A DNA stretch of 64,000 nt, taken from Planctomycetaceae bacterium. GTDB taxonomy: Bacteria; Planctomycetota; Planctomycetia; Planctomycetales; Planctomycetaceae. Numbering within the stretch: the stretch's first letter is position 1; each line of letters opens with the position of its first letter. The notes under the pieces are model-generated. The model had not been told where the DNA came from and ran no database searches. It worked only from the letters and a program-made list of their open reading frames with translations. The stretch lies in assembly GCA_028284145.1 (NCBI GenBank), contig JANQSH010000064.1, forward strand, positions 1-64,000. The letters are read 5' to 3'. The position numbers were made by a program, and so were the translations under genes. Below, in pieces: positions 9,190 to 18,601 of this stretch.

Positions 9190-10535
9190 CGCAACACACC
9201 ATCCTGATCGTGGAAGACGAGGAAATCATCCGCACGACACTGCGCGAATTTTTACAGGGTGAAGGATACGTTGTCGATCAGGCGGCGAGTGTGACAGAAG
9301 CGTTGGAGAAAGTGCAGAGATACGACTTCGATGTCGCGATTTGCGACGTGCAACTTCCCGATGGCGATGGCGTCGGCTTCATGAAAAAGCTGCACCAGTT
9401 CAATCCGCAAACCTTCGTACTCATCATCACTGCCTATGCAACGGTGGAAAATGTGGTTGAGGCATTTAAGGCCGGGGCGTTCGACTACCTCGTCAAACCG
9501 GTGATTTTTGAGGACCTCAAACGCAAATTGAATCGTCTATTCCGCTATCGGGAGTTGTACAGCGAGAACCAGGCTCTAAGACGGGAACTCGAACGGCAGG
9601 ATGGATTCGAGCGGATTGTTGGCTCCAGCGAAGTGCTGAAGTCGACACTGGCGACCATTCGCAAGGTGGCGGCTACCAACTCGAATGTCCTGCTCGTCGG
9701 CGAAACCGGCACAGGAAAGGAACTCTTCGCCCGCGCCATTCATACCACCGGCCCCAAACAAAACGAAAAGTTCCTCGCCGTCAACTGCGGAACACGTCCG
9801 GTCGAACTGCTTGAGCGGCAACTGTTCGGGGCAGCGACCAACACCGGTGGGGGAGACGATGGCAGTCATCCCGGGCTGTTTCGCCATGCAGGAAATGGAA
9901 CGGTGTTTCTTGACGAGGTCACACAACTTCCGTTGGGAACGCAGTCCGAATTGTTGCGGGCGATTGAATACCAGGAAATCATGCCTGTCGGCGGGTCGGA
10001 AGTGGTCCGCGTCAATGCCCGTATCATCGCCAGCACGACGCGCGATTTGGAACGCGAAGTCGGCGAAGAGACCTTCCAGGAAGATTTGTTCTACCGGCTG
10101 GATGGCGTGAAAATCCGCATCCCACCGCTGCGGGAACGTCTCGATGACATCCCCGAACTGGTCGAGTATTTTATTGAAAAGCACACCCGTTCGATGGGCA
10201 AGCGAGTCACCGGCACCAGCAGCGAAACAACACGACTGTTAATGTCGGCTCAATGGAAGGGGAACATCCGACAATTGGATAACGCGATCGAACGTGCGGT
10301 GATGATGTGTGACGGCACCGAAATCCAGCCGGAAGACCTGCCACCGGAACTGCTGGGCGTTGGCGTTGCGTTGCCAGACAGCGATGATTTGCGCTCGGCG
10401 TTGAGACATTACGAGAAGATGCACATCACCCGCGTCATGCGGCAATGCCCGGACAAACGGGAAGTGGCAAAGCGTTTGCGGCTCGGCCTGTCGAGCCTGT
10501 ATCGGAAGATCGAAGAACTCGAAATCGAGTCCTGA
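9186..10535 (+). CDS. NtrC-family response regulator lacking the GAFTGA loop
   Basis: A 449-aa protein with three domains. The receiver (1-120) has Asp54 in the CDVQLPDGDG block. The AAA+ domain (about 140-370) has Walker A GETGTGKE, Walker B GTVFLDEV and the arginine-finger FYRLDG/PPLRER region. A Fis-type helix-turn-helix (about 405-449) ends it. After LFG at 213-215 the usual HEKGAFTGA is replaced by AATNTGGGDDGSHPG, so the sigma-54 contact loop is absent. It may act as an oligomerising DNA-binding regulator that does not remodel sigma-54 holoenzyme. Confidence 0.94.
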   Translation: MTQHTILIVEDEEIIRTTLREFLQGEGYVVDQAASVTEALEKVQRYDFDVAICDVQLPDGDGVGFMKKLHQFNPQTFVLIITAYATVENVVEAFKAGAFDYLVKPVIFEDLKRKLNRLFRYRELYSENQALRRELERQDGFERIVGSSEVLKSTLATIRKVAATNSNVLLVGETGTGKELFARAIHTTGPKQNEKFLAVNCGTRPVELLERQLFGAATNTGGGDDGSHPGLFRHAGNGTVFLDEVTQLPLGTQSELLRAIEYQEIMPVGGSEVVRVNARIIASTTRDLEREVGEETFQEDLFYRLDGVKIRIPPLRERLDDIPELVEYFIEKHTRSMGKRVTGTSSETTRLLMSAQWKGNIRQLDNAIERAVMMCDGTEIQPEDLPPELLGVGVALPDSDDLRSALRHYEKMHITRVMRQCPDKREVAKRLRLGLSSLYRKIEELEIES

Positions 10536-10649
10536 TCGTCTGACCGCCGGGCAACATCCACCATCGACCAGAATGAACGACAGCAGGAACAGTTCTGCGT
10601 ATGATTCGGCCAGTGAAACCGATAAAAGTCATGCCGCTGAATGATCGAT

Positions 10650-11936
10650 TCAGGAACCGGTAAACAATTGATCCACCACAGTTCCACCGTCGACGATCTT
10701 CATCGGTCGTCCCAACGGGCTGATGTTTTCCGTTTCTGGATTGACTCCGAGCGAGTGGCAGATCGAACAGAACAAATCGGGAACCGTCACCGGGTTCTCT
10801 TTGACTGAGGCACCATTGTCAGTCGACGAGCCAATAACCTGTCCACCTTTCACCCCGCTGCCAGCCATCGCCACGTTAAAGCAGCGGGGATAATGATCGC
10901 GACCACCACGGGCATTGATGCGCGGTGTTCGACCGAACTCGCCCATCCAGACGACCAGTGTGTTCTCTAACATGCCGCGCTGTTTAAGATCGGCAATCAG
11001 TGTACCCATACCGGGATCAACCTGAGCCGCATTGTTGGAAACTCGTTCAAAAATGTTGTCGTGCGTATCCCAACCGTTGGAACGAACTTCGACGAATGTC
11101 ACACCAGCCTCGACCAGACGTCGTGCCAGCAGACAACCCTTGCCAAAAGCGCTGTCACCATAATTCGCTTTCAAAGCGGCTGGTTCACTTGAGGAATCGA
11201 ACGCATCGGCATCGGAACTGAGAACCATCCGCGAAGCTTTGCTGTAGAGCCGACGATGGCTGTCGACGACATTCCGGCCACCTCGTTTCGCAAAATCGCC
11301 CTCCAGTTCGTCCAGCAACCCAAGCCGCTTTTTGTAGCGGTTTTCATTGACAGCACTGGCAACATTGTTCGGCGTTTCACCTGGTCGCTGCACGACAAAC
11401 GGTTCGTAGTCGACCCCGAGAAAACCAGCACCATAGGTCGGCCCGACCGAGACAACGGCAGGAAGCGTCTGTTCCGGATCCGCCAGTTCCTTTGCCAGGT
11501 TCGCTGCGAGCGCAGGATGCTTCACGCTGCCGGACGGAATATAGCCGGTGTGAAGTTGATAGGCCGCCCGCTGATGGTTGCCTTCACGGTTGGTCATCGA
11601 GCGAATCAGGGCGATGTCGTTCATCACTTTCGCAGTGTTTTCCCAACCTTCGGCCACCTGAATACCCGGTGTCGCGGTGGAAATGGCCTTCGTTTGGCCA
11701 CCATTTTCCGTTCCCGGTTTGGGGTCGAAAGTCTCCATCTGGCTGGGGCCACCCTGCATCCAGAGGAGAATCATCGACTTGCCCTGCTTGCGGAGTTCCG
11801 CCGCCTGCAAGCACATCAGGTCACGGAAATTGAATGTTCCTGCAGCCAGGGCGCTGGCGGAAAGTGTTTTCAGAAATCGGCGGCGCGCATTGCCGTGGCG
11901 ATGAACCTGAACATGGTCGTGTGAAAAAAGTTGCAT
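10650..11936 (-). CDS. DUF1501 domain protein with Tat signal
   Basis: A 428-aa protein of the planctomycete DUF1501 family (distant sulfatase/phosphatase fold). The N-terminus carries RRRFLKTLSASALAAG, a twin-arginine signal. Family blocks follow, such as LLWMQGGPSQMETFDPKPG near residue 60, the region around THDNIFERV, and VVWMGEFGRTPRINARGGRDHYP. It lies 63 nt downstream of the DUF1549/DUF1553 gene on the same strand, the usual two-gene unit in this phylum. Function is unproven. Confidence 0.93.
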   Translation of the reverse strand: MQLFSHDHVQVHRHGNARRRFLKTLSASALAAGTFNFRDLMCLQAAELRKQGKSMILLWMQGGPSQMETFDPKPGTENGGQTKAISTATPGIQVAEGWENTAKVMNDIALIRSMTNREGNHQRAAYQLHTGYIPSGSVKHPALAANLAKELADPEQTLPAVVSVGPTYGAGFLGVDYEPFVVQRPGETPNNVASAVNENRYKKRLGLLDELEGDFAKRGGRNVVDSHRRLYSKASRMVLSSDADAFDSSSEPAALKANYGDSAFGKGCLLARRLVEAGVTFVEVRSNGWDTHDNIFERVSNNAAQVDPGMGTLIADLKQRGMLENTLVVWMGEFGRTPRINARGGRDHYPRCFNVAMAGSGVKGGQVIGSSTDNGASVKENPVTVPDLFCSICHSLGVNPETENISPLGRPMKIVDGGTVVDQLFTGS

Positions 11937-11999
11937 GATTCATCCTTACGATGAGGTGTTCGAGTTGGAATGATCGGCTTCGTCGAGATTGACCTGCAA

Positions 12000-13844
12000 T
12001 TACCGTTTGGTCAGAAATTCACTGCTGTTGAGCAGACTCCACATGATATCTTCAAACGCATCCGACCGGCTGTCGTTCGACTTGACATGCTTCAGGCAGA
12101 TGGCGACTTCGTTCTTCGACGGTTCGCGGGCCAGAACCAGCAAGTACAGTTCGGCGATGGCATCCCGGTCGTCGTCGAATTCTCTCAGAATGCGCGACAG
12201 CCGTGTGTCACCCATGCCACGAATGAGATTGTTCACGGTTGGCGAATTCATCATGAATAACGCCTGTGGAATCGTGCCAGTCAATTCGTCCTGTGGTGTG
12301 GAGGGATCGAAACCGAACAGAGTATTGAACTGGGCGCGGGCTGATCTGCCGCGACCATACATTGCGTTGCCACCACTTCCGGCCAATGTTCGTCGCCCCA
12401 GATTTTCCTGTACGCCCATGACACTGGTGATCGTATTGAAAAGTTGATCCGCCCGCAGTCGGGTTGGCGTTGCGGCAGCAAAGGGTGGCGAAACGTCGCC
12501 AGGATCTTTGGCGCGGGCTTGACGCTGGTACGCCCGTGTATTGGCGATTGTCCGGTACAGCCAGCGAATGTCGTAACCACTGGCAGTAAATTCATCGCTT
12601 AAGACGACCAGGGCTTGCTCGAAAACCGGGGAGCGTGTCGGACCAATGTCATCAATCGGCATATAAAACCCTTCGCCCAGCATTTCCGCCCAGACACGAT
12701 TGACAAACGCCCGCGCGAACCACGGATTATCCGTTGAGGTGATGACCTTCGCGAGCTCCCCACGACGTTCGAGGTCTTTCATTCCCACGGGAGATTCAAT
12801 TTTCGAGACGAAAAACGCCGGATCGATCCGCTCGCCGGGAGACGCAGGATTGCTCAAGTCGGGCATGAAGTATTCACTCGATCGATTCCGTCCCTTGTTC
12901 GGTTCGGGTAACGCTTTTAATTCCTCAAGTGACAACGCTTTATCCTTGTTCTTGTCGCCCACCTGCAAAGCGCGAGTGAAAAATCCCGCAATCGATGTGT
13001 TCTCAATTTCCCTGGTCGTCACCTTGCCATCGCTGTTCCGATCCAGACGGGCGAACAGACGGGCGCGATTGATCCGCCGATTGCTGCGGGCCAGAGGGAC
13101 ATCAAACGAGACAACTTCAAAGGTGCGACGAGCATCGGTCTGAACCCGCCGAACACGCACACGCGGAAAATACGCCGCCAGGGTATGAAAGTCGTTTCGC
13201 TGCCACTGGTCGGTCGGATGGTCGTGGCAATTGGCACATTGCAATTGAATACCGAGGAAAATCCGCGATGTTTCCGATGCGAGTTCCTGCGCATCGCCGT
13301 TGTGCGCGAACACCAAAGCAGTTGCGCCTTCCTCGCGCACGTTACCGGTGGCCGTCAAAAGTTCCGTCGCAATTTCATCCCAGGTTGCTCCACTCTCAAA
13401 TCGATTGGTCAACCATTTGGTGAACAGTCCCCGCGCGAGATTGGCTCGCACTTCCGTTGCCCGGCTGAAAATGACATCACGCCAATAACCTGCCAGATTT
13501 TCAGAAAACTCTTCTGACTCCAGCAGACGACCAATCAGCTTCTGCCGCTTCTTCAGATCGTGATCGAGTCCGAACAAAGTGATCTGTCGGGGTGTCGGCA
13601 CGACACCGGCCAGATCAAACGACACACGGCGCAGAAAATCCTCATCACTGGTCGTGGGAGCCAACGGGGTCTTGCTTTGCAACAACTCCGATTCAATGAA
13701 ATCATCGACCTTTGCCGCAACGGACACCTCGTCCTGACCGGCGCCAACCATGCGTTTGTTGTTCGCGTCGACCGACGTTGAAGGCGATATGATAACACTG
13801 AGACAGAACACTGAGGCGAAAATAGTGAGTGCGGTTTGGGCCAT
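12000..13844 (-). CDS. DUF1549/DUF1553 protein with EF-hand insertion
   Basis: A 614-aa secreted protein. Residues about 40-215 match DUF1549 (FLRRVSFDLAGVVPTPRQ) and end with the heme-like block CANCHDHPTDQW. Between DUF1549 and DUF1553 lie two EF-hand loops (DRNSDGKVTTRE and DKNKDKALSLEE, about 275-320), which should bind calcium. DUF1553 fills the C-terminal half (WFARAFVNRVWAEMLGEGF onward). It is first in an operon with the DUF1501 gene. No separate N-terminal cytochrome domain is visible, unlike the longer members of the family. Confidence 0.92.
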   Translation of the reverse strand: MAQTALTIFASVFCLSVIISPSTSVDANNKRMVGAGQDEVSVAAKVDDFIESELLQSKTPLAPTTSDEDFLRRVSFDLAGVVPTPRQITLFGLDHDLKKRQKLIGRLLESEEFSENLAGYWRDVIFSRATEVRANLARGLFTKWLTNRFESGATWDEIATELLTATGNVREEGATALVFAHNGDAQELASETSRIFLGIQLQCANCHDHPTDQWQRNDFHTLAAYFPRVRVRRVQTDARRTFEVVSFDVPLARSNRRINRARLFARLDRNSDGKVTTREIENTSIAGFFTRALQVGDKNKDKALSLEELKALPEPNKGRNRSSEYFMPDLSNPASPGERIDPAFFVSKIESPVGMKDLERRGELAKVITSTDNPWFARAFVNRVWAEMLGEGFYMPIDDIGPTRSPVFEQALVVLSDEFTASGYDIRWLYRTIANTRAYQRQARAKDPGDVSPPFAAATPTRLRADQLFNTITSVMGVQENLGRRTLAGSGGNAMYGRGRSARAQFNTLFGFDPSTPQDELTGTIPQALFMMNSPTVNNLIRGMGDTRLSRILREFDDDRDAIAELYLLVLAREPSKNEVAICLKHVKSNDSRSDAFEDIMWSLLNSSEFLTKR

Positions 13845-14065
13845 CGGCGTCGCTCCAATTCAAAATGCCATGTGTTATGCGTCGGAATTGTCAGCCGGAA
13901 TGTTGCGCCAGACTGGTTCGGATCGACAGGACGCGAATATGATGGGTGAGGGCGATATAGAATCGCTCCACCCTCCGTAATTTAACGCTTTCCAGTCAGG
14001 GAAGTATCGACGAAATCGATTTTTTTTCTGCACTCATCGGTGCGAGACACCCGAAAGTTCACCCT

Positions 14066-15067
14066 GTGCATATCCCCATTCTGGAAAGAGAGTTACGACG
14101 ACTCATCGAACAGATTCCTGCTGGCTGTGTGACGACATACGGTGACCTGGCAGAGGCGTTGGGAAGCCGATCCGCCGCGCGGTGGGTGGGTGAATTCATG
14201 GTCGATCATCCTCACGATTCTTCCTGTTTCTGTCATCGCATCGTTCGGGCAACGGGGGAAATCGGCCTTTTTATTTCCGATGACGGGAATGAGAAATCGA
14301 GAAAACTATTGGCAGATGGCGTCCACCTCGATGGCAATCGCGTCGATCTGACCCGGCATCGGTTTTCAGAGTTTGACGTTCCGGTCTTATCTCAACGCCC
14401 GCTGGCAAGACTTCTCGCTGAACAGGACTCACTGCCGAATCGGGTCGAAACAGCACCCTATCGACCAACACCTGGTATCGTCGCAGGGATGGACATTTCC
14501 TACCAAAGTGATGAACATGCCGTAGGTGCGCTGGTCTTTCTCGATACCCGAAATGGCGATATCGTCTGGTTGACAACGGTGCGAAGAAAGGTCGAGTTTC
14601 CTTACATCCCCGGTTTCCTCGCCTACCGGGAACTGCCCTTTCATCTGGAGTTGATGGAACAGGCACGGACTGCCAATTTCTGGCCCGATATTCTGTTCGT
14701 TGATGGCAATGGTCTTCTGCATCCACGCGGTGCCGGAATTGCCACGCATCTGGGAGTCGAAGCGAATGTCCGCACGATTGGCATCGGCAAGAAACTGTTA
14801 TGTGGCACCGTCAACATCGATGCAGTGACAGTCGAACAACCACAACCAGTTGTTCATCGTGATCAGACCATCGGCATGGCCTGTCGCGGGAAGAACCATT
14901 TCCGTCCCTTCTTTGTCTCTCCGGGCCATCAGATCAATGTGGCCGATGCAGTCCGGGTGGCAATGCTGATGTGTCGTGGCCATCGTCTGCCGGAACCGAT
15001 CTTTCACGCCGACCGCGTCAGTCGCGAAGTCGCCAAAACGCAAACCTCGAAAATGGACCCAACGTGA
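14066..15067 (+). CDS. Alkyltransferase-like domain fused to endonuclease V
   Basis: A 333-aa protein with a GTG start. Residues 1-100 are the DNA-binding domain of O6-alkylguanine-DNA alkyltransferase; the acceptor motif PCHRV appears as FCHRI with Cys56 retained. Residues about 130-333 are endonuclease V with candidate metal ligands Asp143 (AGMDISY), Glu189 (YRELPF) and Asp213 (FVDGNGLLHPRG), plus the C-terminal SPGHQI block. Endonuclease V cuts next to deaminated bases (inosine). An alkyltransferase-endonuclease V fusion is known from the archaeon Ferroplasma. The stop overlaps the next gene by 1 nt. Confidence 0.92.
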   Translation: MHIPILERELRRLIEQIPAGCVTTYGDLAEALGSRSAARWVGEFMVDHPHDSSCFCHRIVRATGEIGLFISDDGNEKSRKLLADGVHLDGNRVDLTRHRFSEFDVPVLSQRPLARLLAEQDSLPNRVETAPYRPTPGIVAGMDISYQSDEHAVGALVFLDTRNGDIVWLTTVRRKVEFPYIPGFLAYRELPFHLELMEQARTANFWPDILFVDGNGLLHPRGAGIATHLGVEANVRTIGIGKKLLCGTVNIDAVTVEQPQPVVHRDQTIGMACRGKNHFRPFFVSPGHQINVADAVRVAMLMCRGHRLPEPIFHADRVSREVAKTQTSKMDPT

Positions 15068-15354
15068 TGTCCCAGAAATGGAATACGGAATACGACCCGG
15101 ACGAATATGATGGACATGACTACGAAGAAGAATATGGTAACAACGATGACGATGCCGAAGCACTGACGATTGAATGTATCGCCTGCGGCGCGGAGATTCA
15201 CGAAGACGCGACGACTTGTCCCATTTGCGGGGAATACGTGATGCGTGATTCGACGAGCATGATGGCAGGCAAGCCGATGTGGTATATCGCGCTGGCATTG
15301 GCGGGGATCCTGGCGGTGATCGCCGTGTTATCGGGATTGCTCGCGCTGGTGTAA
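15067..15354 (+). CDS. Small zinc-ribbon membrane protein
   Basis: A 95-aa protein whose ATG overlaps the stop of the endonuclease V fusion (TGATG), so translation is coupled. It has an acidic N-terminus (residues 8-32, rich in Asp, Glu and Tyr), a zinc ribbon CIACG...CPICG (about 37-55) and one C-terminal membrane helix (about 73-93). The short zinc-ribbon plus helix form is common in planctomycetes. Function is unknown. Confidence 0.8.
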   Translation: MSQKWNTEYDPDEYDGHDYEEEYGNNDDDAEALTIECIACGAEIHEDATTCPICGEYVMRDSTSMMAGKPMWYIALALAGILAVIAVLSGLLALV

Positions 15355-15511
15355 ATCAACAGCAGGGCATGCCTCTGCGTTGAAAGGTTGCCGACGGGAA
15401 TCAATCGGTTTCTGGCGGTACCGCAGTAATCTGGTTGCTCATTTGTGTTACAATGTATCATCGAAACTCAACACTGGACGCTCTGCTTCACGCTCTGTCC
15501 GTGTGACTCAT

Positions 15512-16657
15512 CTATTCCCCGTGCTTCATCTGCAACGCTCGTCGTGCGACCAGTGCTTTTTCGGCGGCCTCTGCTGGTGAATCGGCCAGGACCGTCAGGT
15601 GTCCCATTTTTCGGCCGACACGAGCGTCCTGTTTTCCATACAGGTGCAACTTGAGGCCATCCATCGCCAGGGCTTGCAACCAGTCCGGCGTGCCTTGCTG
15701 CCAGACATCACCCAACAGATTCGCCATTGCAGCCGGTCGGATCTGTGCCGCGGAACCGAGTGGCAATCCGCAAACTGCGCGCAACTGTTGCTCGAACTGG
15801 CAGGTCAGATGAGCATCCACCGTTAAGTGCCCGGAATTGTGGGGGCGGGGGGCCAACTCGTTGACGAGCAGTTTTCCATCGGTCCTCAGAAAGAATTCGA
15901 CGCACAGCACACCGATCACTTCCAGTTCCGTGAGAATCGTTCGTGTCAGCTCGATCGCTTCCTGAACGACGGAGGGCGGAAACGACGTGGGCGTGACCGA
16001 CAGATCGAGAATGTGATTGCAGTGCGTATTCACCATTGGCCCGTAAAATACGATTGCTTCATCCCGCCCACGGGCCGCAACGACCGACAGTTCATCGCTG
16101 AAATCGACGAAACGCTCCAACACGGCTTCTTCGCAGTTCAGTTCGTTCCAGGCTGCTTCCAGGTCTTCAATCGACTCAACCTTGACCTGCCCCTTGCCGT
16201 CATATCCCCATGCAGCCGTTTTCAGGACTCCTGGCAATTCGCCCTCTTGTATTGCCTGCACATCTTCCGTTGAGCGGATTTCCCGGAATGGTGTAACGGG
16301 AATCCCCGCTGTCTGGAGAAAGTTCTTTTCGCGAATGCGATGTTGCGTCGTGTGCAACACGTTGCCAACGGGATAGACCGGTGTGAAGCGGTCGACCACA
16401 TTGATCGTATCAATCGGAATGTTCTCAAATTCAAAAGTTACCACATCGATCTGTTTGGCGAATTCGGCGACCGCATCCAAGTCGTCGTATGACGATTTGA
16501 CTTCCAAATCTGCAACCTGTCCCGTCGGCGTATCGCTGTCGGGAGAAAAGACATGAACGCGATAGCCAAGACGTCGGGCTTCAATGGCCAGCATCCGGCC
16601 CAATTGCCCGCTTCCCAGCACGCCGATAGTGGACCCAGGGAGAATCGCCTCGCTCAT
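15512..16657 (-). CDS. purK: N5-carboxyaminoimidazole ribonucleotide synthase PurK
   Basis: A 381-aa ATP-grasp enzyme. It opens with [22 protein letters not shown] and contains the blocks [12 protein letters not shown] (ATP-grasp, about 145-160), ELSVVAARG and [11 protein letters not shown] (about 265-275). It carboxylates AIR with ATP and bicarbonate in purine synthesis. Its start overlaps the purE stop by 4 nt, so purE-purK is a coupled operon read on the minus strand. Confidence 0.97.
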   Translation of the reverse strand: MSEAILPGSTIGVLGSGQLGRMLAIEARRLGYRVHVFSPDSDTPTGQVADLEVKSSYDDLDAVAEFAKQIDVVTFEFENIPIDTINVVDRFTPVYPVGNVLHTTQHRIREKNFLQTAGIPVTPFREIRSTEDVQAIQEGELPGVLKTAAWGYDGKGQVKVESIEDLEAAWNELNCEEAVLERFVDFSDELSVVAARGRDEAIVFYGPMVNTHCNHILDLSVTPTSFPPSVVQEAIELTRTILTELEVIGVLCVEFFLRTDGKLLVNELAPRPHNSGHLTVDAHLTCQFEQQLRAVCGLPLGSAAQIRPAAMANLLGDVWQQGTPDWLQALAMDGLKLHLYGKQDARVGRKMGHLTVLADSPAEAAEKALVARRALQMKHGE

Positions 16658-17148
16658 AGCCTGGAATCCTCCATCACCTTCGCTTTCTGTTCACTCGCAA
16701 AGTGCTTGAGTTTCTCACGCAGACTGGACGATTCATTCGCCAGCATCCGCACAGCCAGCAACGCCGCGTTTTTTGCACCAGCTTCGCCAATTGCCAACGT
16801 GCCAACCGGAACGCCACCAGGCATCTGGACAATCGAAAGTAACGAATCGAGACCGGACAGAGCACGAGACTGGACCGGCACACCAAAGACCGGCAACGTC
16901 GTCATCGAGGCGACCATGCCGGGCAAATGCGCGGCCCCCCCTGCTCCGGCGATGATGATTTTCAATCCGCGTGATTCTGCATCACGGGCATACTCGGCCA
17001 TCCATTCAGGCGTTCGGTGGGCGGAGACGACACACCGTTCGTGCGGGACATCGAATTGTTGCAAAGTCTCTGACGCAACCTGCATTGTCGGCCAATCCGA
17101 CTTGCTTCCCATAATGATGCCGACCAAAGGCTTTCCAGACTCGGTCAT
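16654..17148 (-). CDS. purE: N5-CAIR mutase PurE
   Basis: A 164-aa protein of normal length with class I PurE motifs: [13 protein letters not shown] near the N-terminus, [11 protein letters not shown] (active-site His) and [14 protein letters not shown]. It converts N5-CAIR to CAIR, the step after PurK. It is the first gene of the purE-purK operon and overlaps purK by 4 nt. Confidence 0.97.
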   Translation of the reverse strand: MTESGKPLVGIIMGSKSDWPTMQVASETLQQFDVPHERCVVSAHRTPEWMAEYARDAESRGLKIIIAGAGGAAHLPGMVASMTTLPVFGVPVQSRALSGLDSLLSIVQMPGGVPVGTLAIGEAGAKNAALLAVRMLANESSSLREKLKHFASEQKAKVMEDSRL

Positions 17149-17498
17149 TTCTTTTTCATCCTCATGCTGGCGACTCCTGATGACAGGCTTGCACCGTGAA
17201 AATTTCGATTCACATTGTGCTCAATCAGTTTAGAGCGCGTCCGACTTAAACGTAGCGTCATCCGAACGGGTATTTTAGTTCCAAATGGTCCGCCAGCCGC
17301 TACGATAAAACTAGACGTAGTCTAGTCAAAACCCTCTCGAATGGCACTCTCGAAAAATGCAAGCGCTTTCCGAATATCGTGCTACGAATTGTCATTGGCA
17401 AATTCCTCGCCGATTGACGATGCATCGAACCTGCAGTATTGTAGCGCTATTGATCCAGGATTCTAAGACTCCGCGATATTTTTCAGAGGTCTGATTCC
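17149..17498. other. Intergenic region upstream of purE and the small lipoprotein gene
   Basis: No credible gene is visible in this 350-bp gap. It separates purE (minus strand) from the lipoprotein (plus strand), so it should hold two divergent promoters, but I cannot place -35/-10 boxes with confidence. It contains the 7-bp inverted repeat listed separately. Confidence 0.5.
17310..17326. promoter_or_regulatory. Perfect 7-bp inverted repeat (possible operator)
   Basis: ACTAGAC-GTA-GTCTAGT is a perfect dyad with a 3-nt spacer in the divergent purE/lipoprotein intergenic region. Its form suits a dimeric regulator site. No flanking U-run is seen, so it is not an obvious terminator. The assignment is only positional. 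Confidence 0.3.
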
Positions 17499-17714
17499 AT
17501 GCGTCTCCCCTCCTCTCAAATTGCAAAATCACTTCTGTTGTCCGTATTCTGTGCGTCGGTGGTGCTGTTGTCTGGATGTCCCGGGGAAGTTCCACAACCA
17601 GCCGATCCGTCATCGGAATCAGATGAGATAAGTGCATTCACTGACGGACAAATTGGTGACAGAGTATTGTCGGGACGTCATTTTGGTTTGCAAATGTCAG
17701 ATCCGCGAGCCTGA
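17499..17714 (+). CDS. Small predicted lipoprotein
   Basis: A 71-aa protein with a basic start, a hydrophobic stretch and a lipobox LLSGC (Cys27), followed by a Pro/Ser/Glu-rich segment. This is the layout of the many tiny planctomycete lipoproteins. Nothing beyond the signal is recognisable. It lies 212 nt before the selenoprotein gene. Confidence 0.6.
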   Translation: MRLPSSQIAKSLLLSVFCASVVLLSGCPGEVPQPADPSSESDEISAFTDGQIGDRVLSGRHFGLQMSDPRA

Positions 17715-17926
17715 GACGTTTCGAGAAAAGGCAGATCGCACATTCCCACAACCGTCGATTCGTATGACTGACCTGTCGCATGATCCCGGTTTCATGGGAA
17801 ATACAAACTCATGGGAAATACAAAAAAGAGTGAAACCTTTCAGTGGTTACGGTGTTTTGTTTACCAGCGTCACAGACTCGATGCAACGCGTCGAACAAAT
17901 CACCGTCAACTTTCAAGAGGTTCAAC

Positions 17927-18601
17927 ATGCGGAACACTCTGGCCGGTCTTCTGGCAGCTTTTTTCGGATGCAGCCTCTTCGTCAATGCGATTGACGCTCA
18001 ACCACCGGGTCGCGATTTCTCCAAACGGGGACAAGGCAATGAAAGACCAGGACGACCGATCGAGAAATACTTCGAGGGCGATGTGGCTCCCGATTTCACA
18101 TTGAAATCTCTGGACGGCAAGAAATCCGTCACACTTTCGAGTTTTCGCGGCAAGCAACCTGTGGTCCTCGTTTTTGGCAGTTACACCTGACCTCCCTTCC
18201 GTCGTCAGGTTGGCGACCTCGAAAGTTTGTGCAAGAAGTACAAAAATGACGCCAAGGTGTATCTCGTCTATATTCGCGAAGCGCATCCCACCGATGGCTG
18301 GCAGGTTGGCTCGAACAGACGGGATGGAATTTTGTTTGAACAACCGAAGACGTTCGCCGAACGCGTCGATGTTGCAGCGAAGATGTGCGAGAAATTGGAA
18401 ATCGATCTGCCCTGTTTAATCGACAACATCAACAATAAAGTGGGAGCCGACTACGCCGCCTGGCCGGATCGCATTTACGTCATCGGCACGGATGGCAGAA
18501 TCATCTACAAAAGCGGGCCAGGACCACGTGGTTTTCGGCCCGATGAAGCCGGGAAGGCGCTGGCAGGCTATCTGAGAAATCGAATCCCTGAGACGCCTTG
18601 A
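17927..18601 (+). CDS. Deiodinase-like selenoprotein (in-frame TGA = Sec88)
   Basis: The frame from ATG 17927 is interrupted only by TGA at 18188-18190 and runs on to TGA at 18599-18601, giving 224 residues with selenocysteine at 88. AAGAGG sits 6 nt before the ATG. A signal peptide (about 1-25) precedes a thioredoxin fold. The active site reads GSYT-U-PPFR, and YIREAHPTDGW plus the RIYVIGTDGRIIYKSGPGP block match the iodothyronine deiodinase family, in which GSCTUPPF and EAHASDGW are diagnostic. It is probably a periplasmic selenium-dependent reductase or peroxidase; the substrate is unknown. Standard gene callers would split it at the TGA. Confidence 0.9.
18191..18225 (+). promoter_or_regulatory. 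Bacterial SECIS-like hairpin after the Sec codon
   Basis: Directly after the TGA, GTCGTC (18201-18206) pairs with GGCGAC (18212-18217) around the loop AGGTT, six pairs with one G-U. A short lower helix TTC/GAA (18197-18199 with 18221-18223) is possible. The spacing (10 nt from TGA to the helix) and a small apical loop with GGU match the known bacterial SECIS bound by SelB. Confidence 0.75.

Noticed and set aside
18227-18601. Separate thioredoxin-like gene starting after the TGA
   Set aside because: It lacks a ribosome site and the active-site half of the fold. It is the second part of the selenoprotein.
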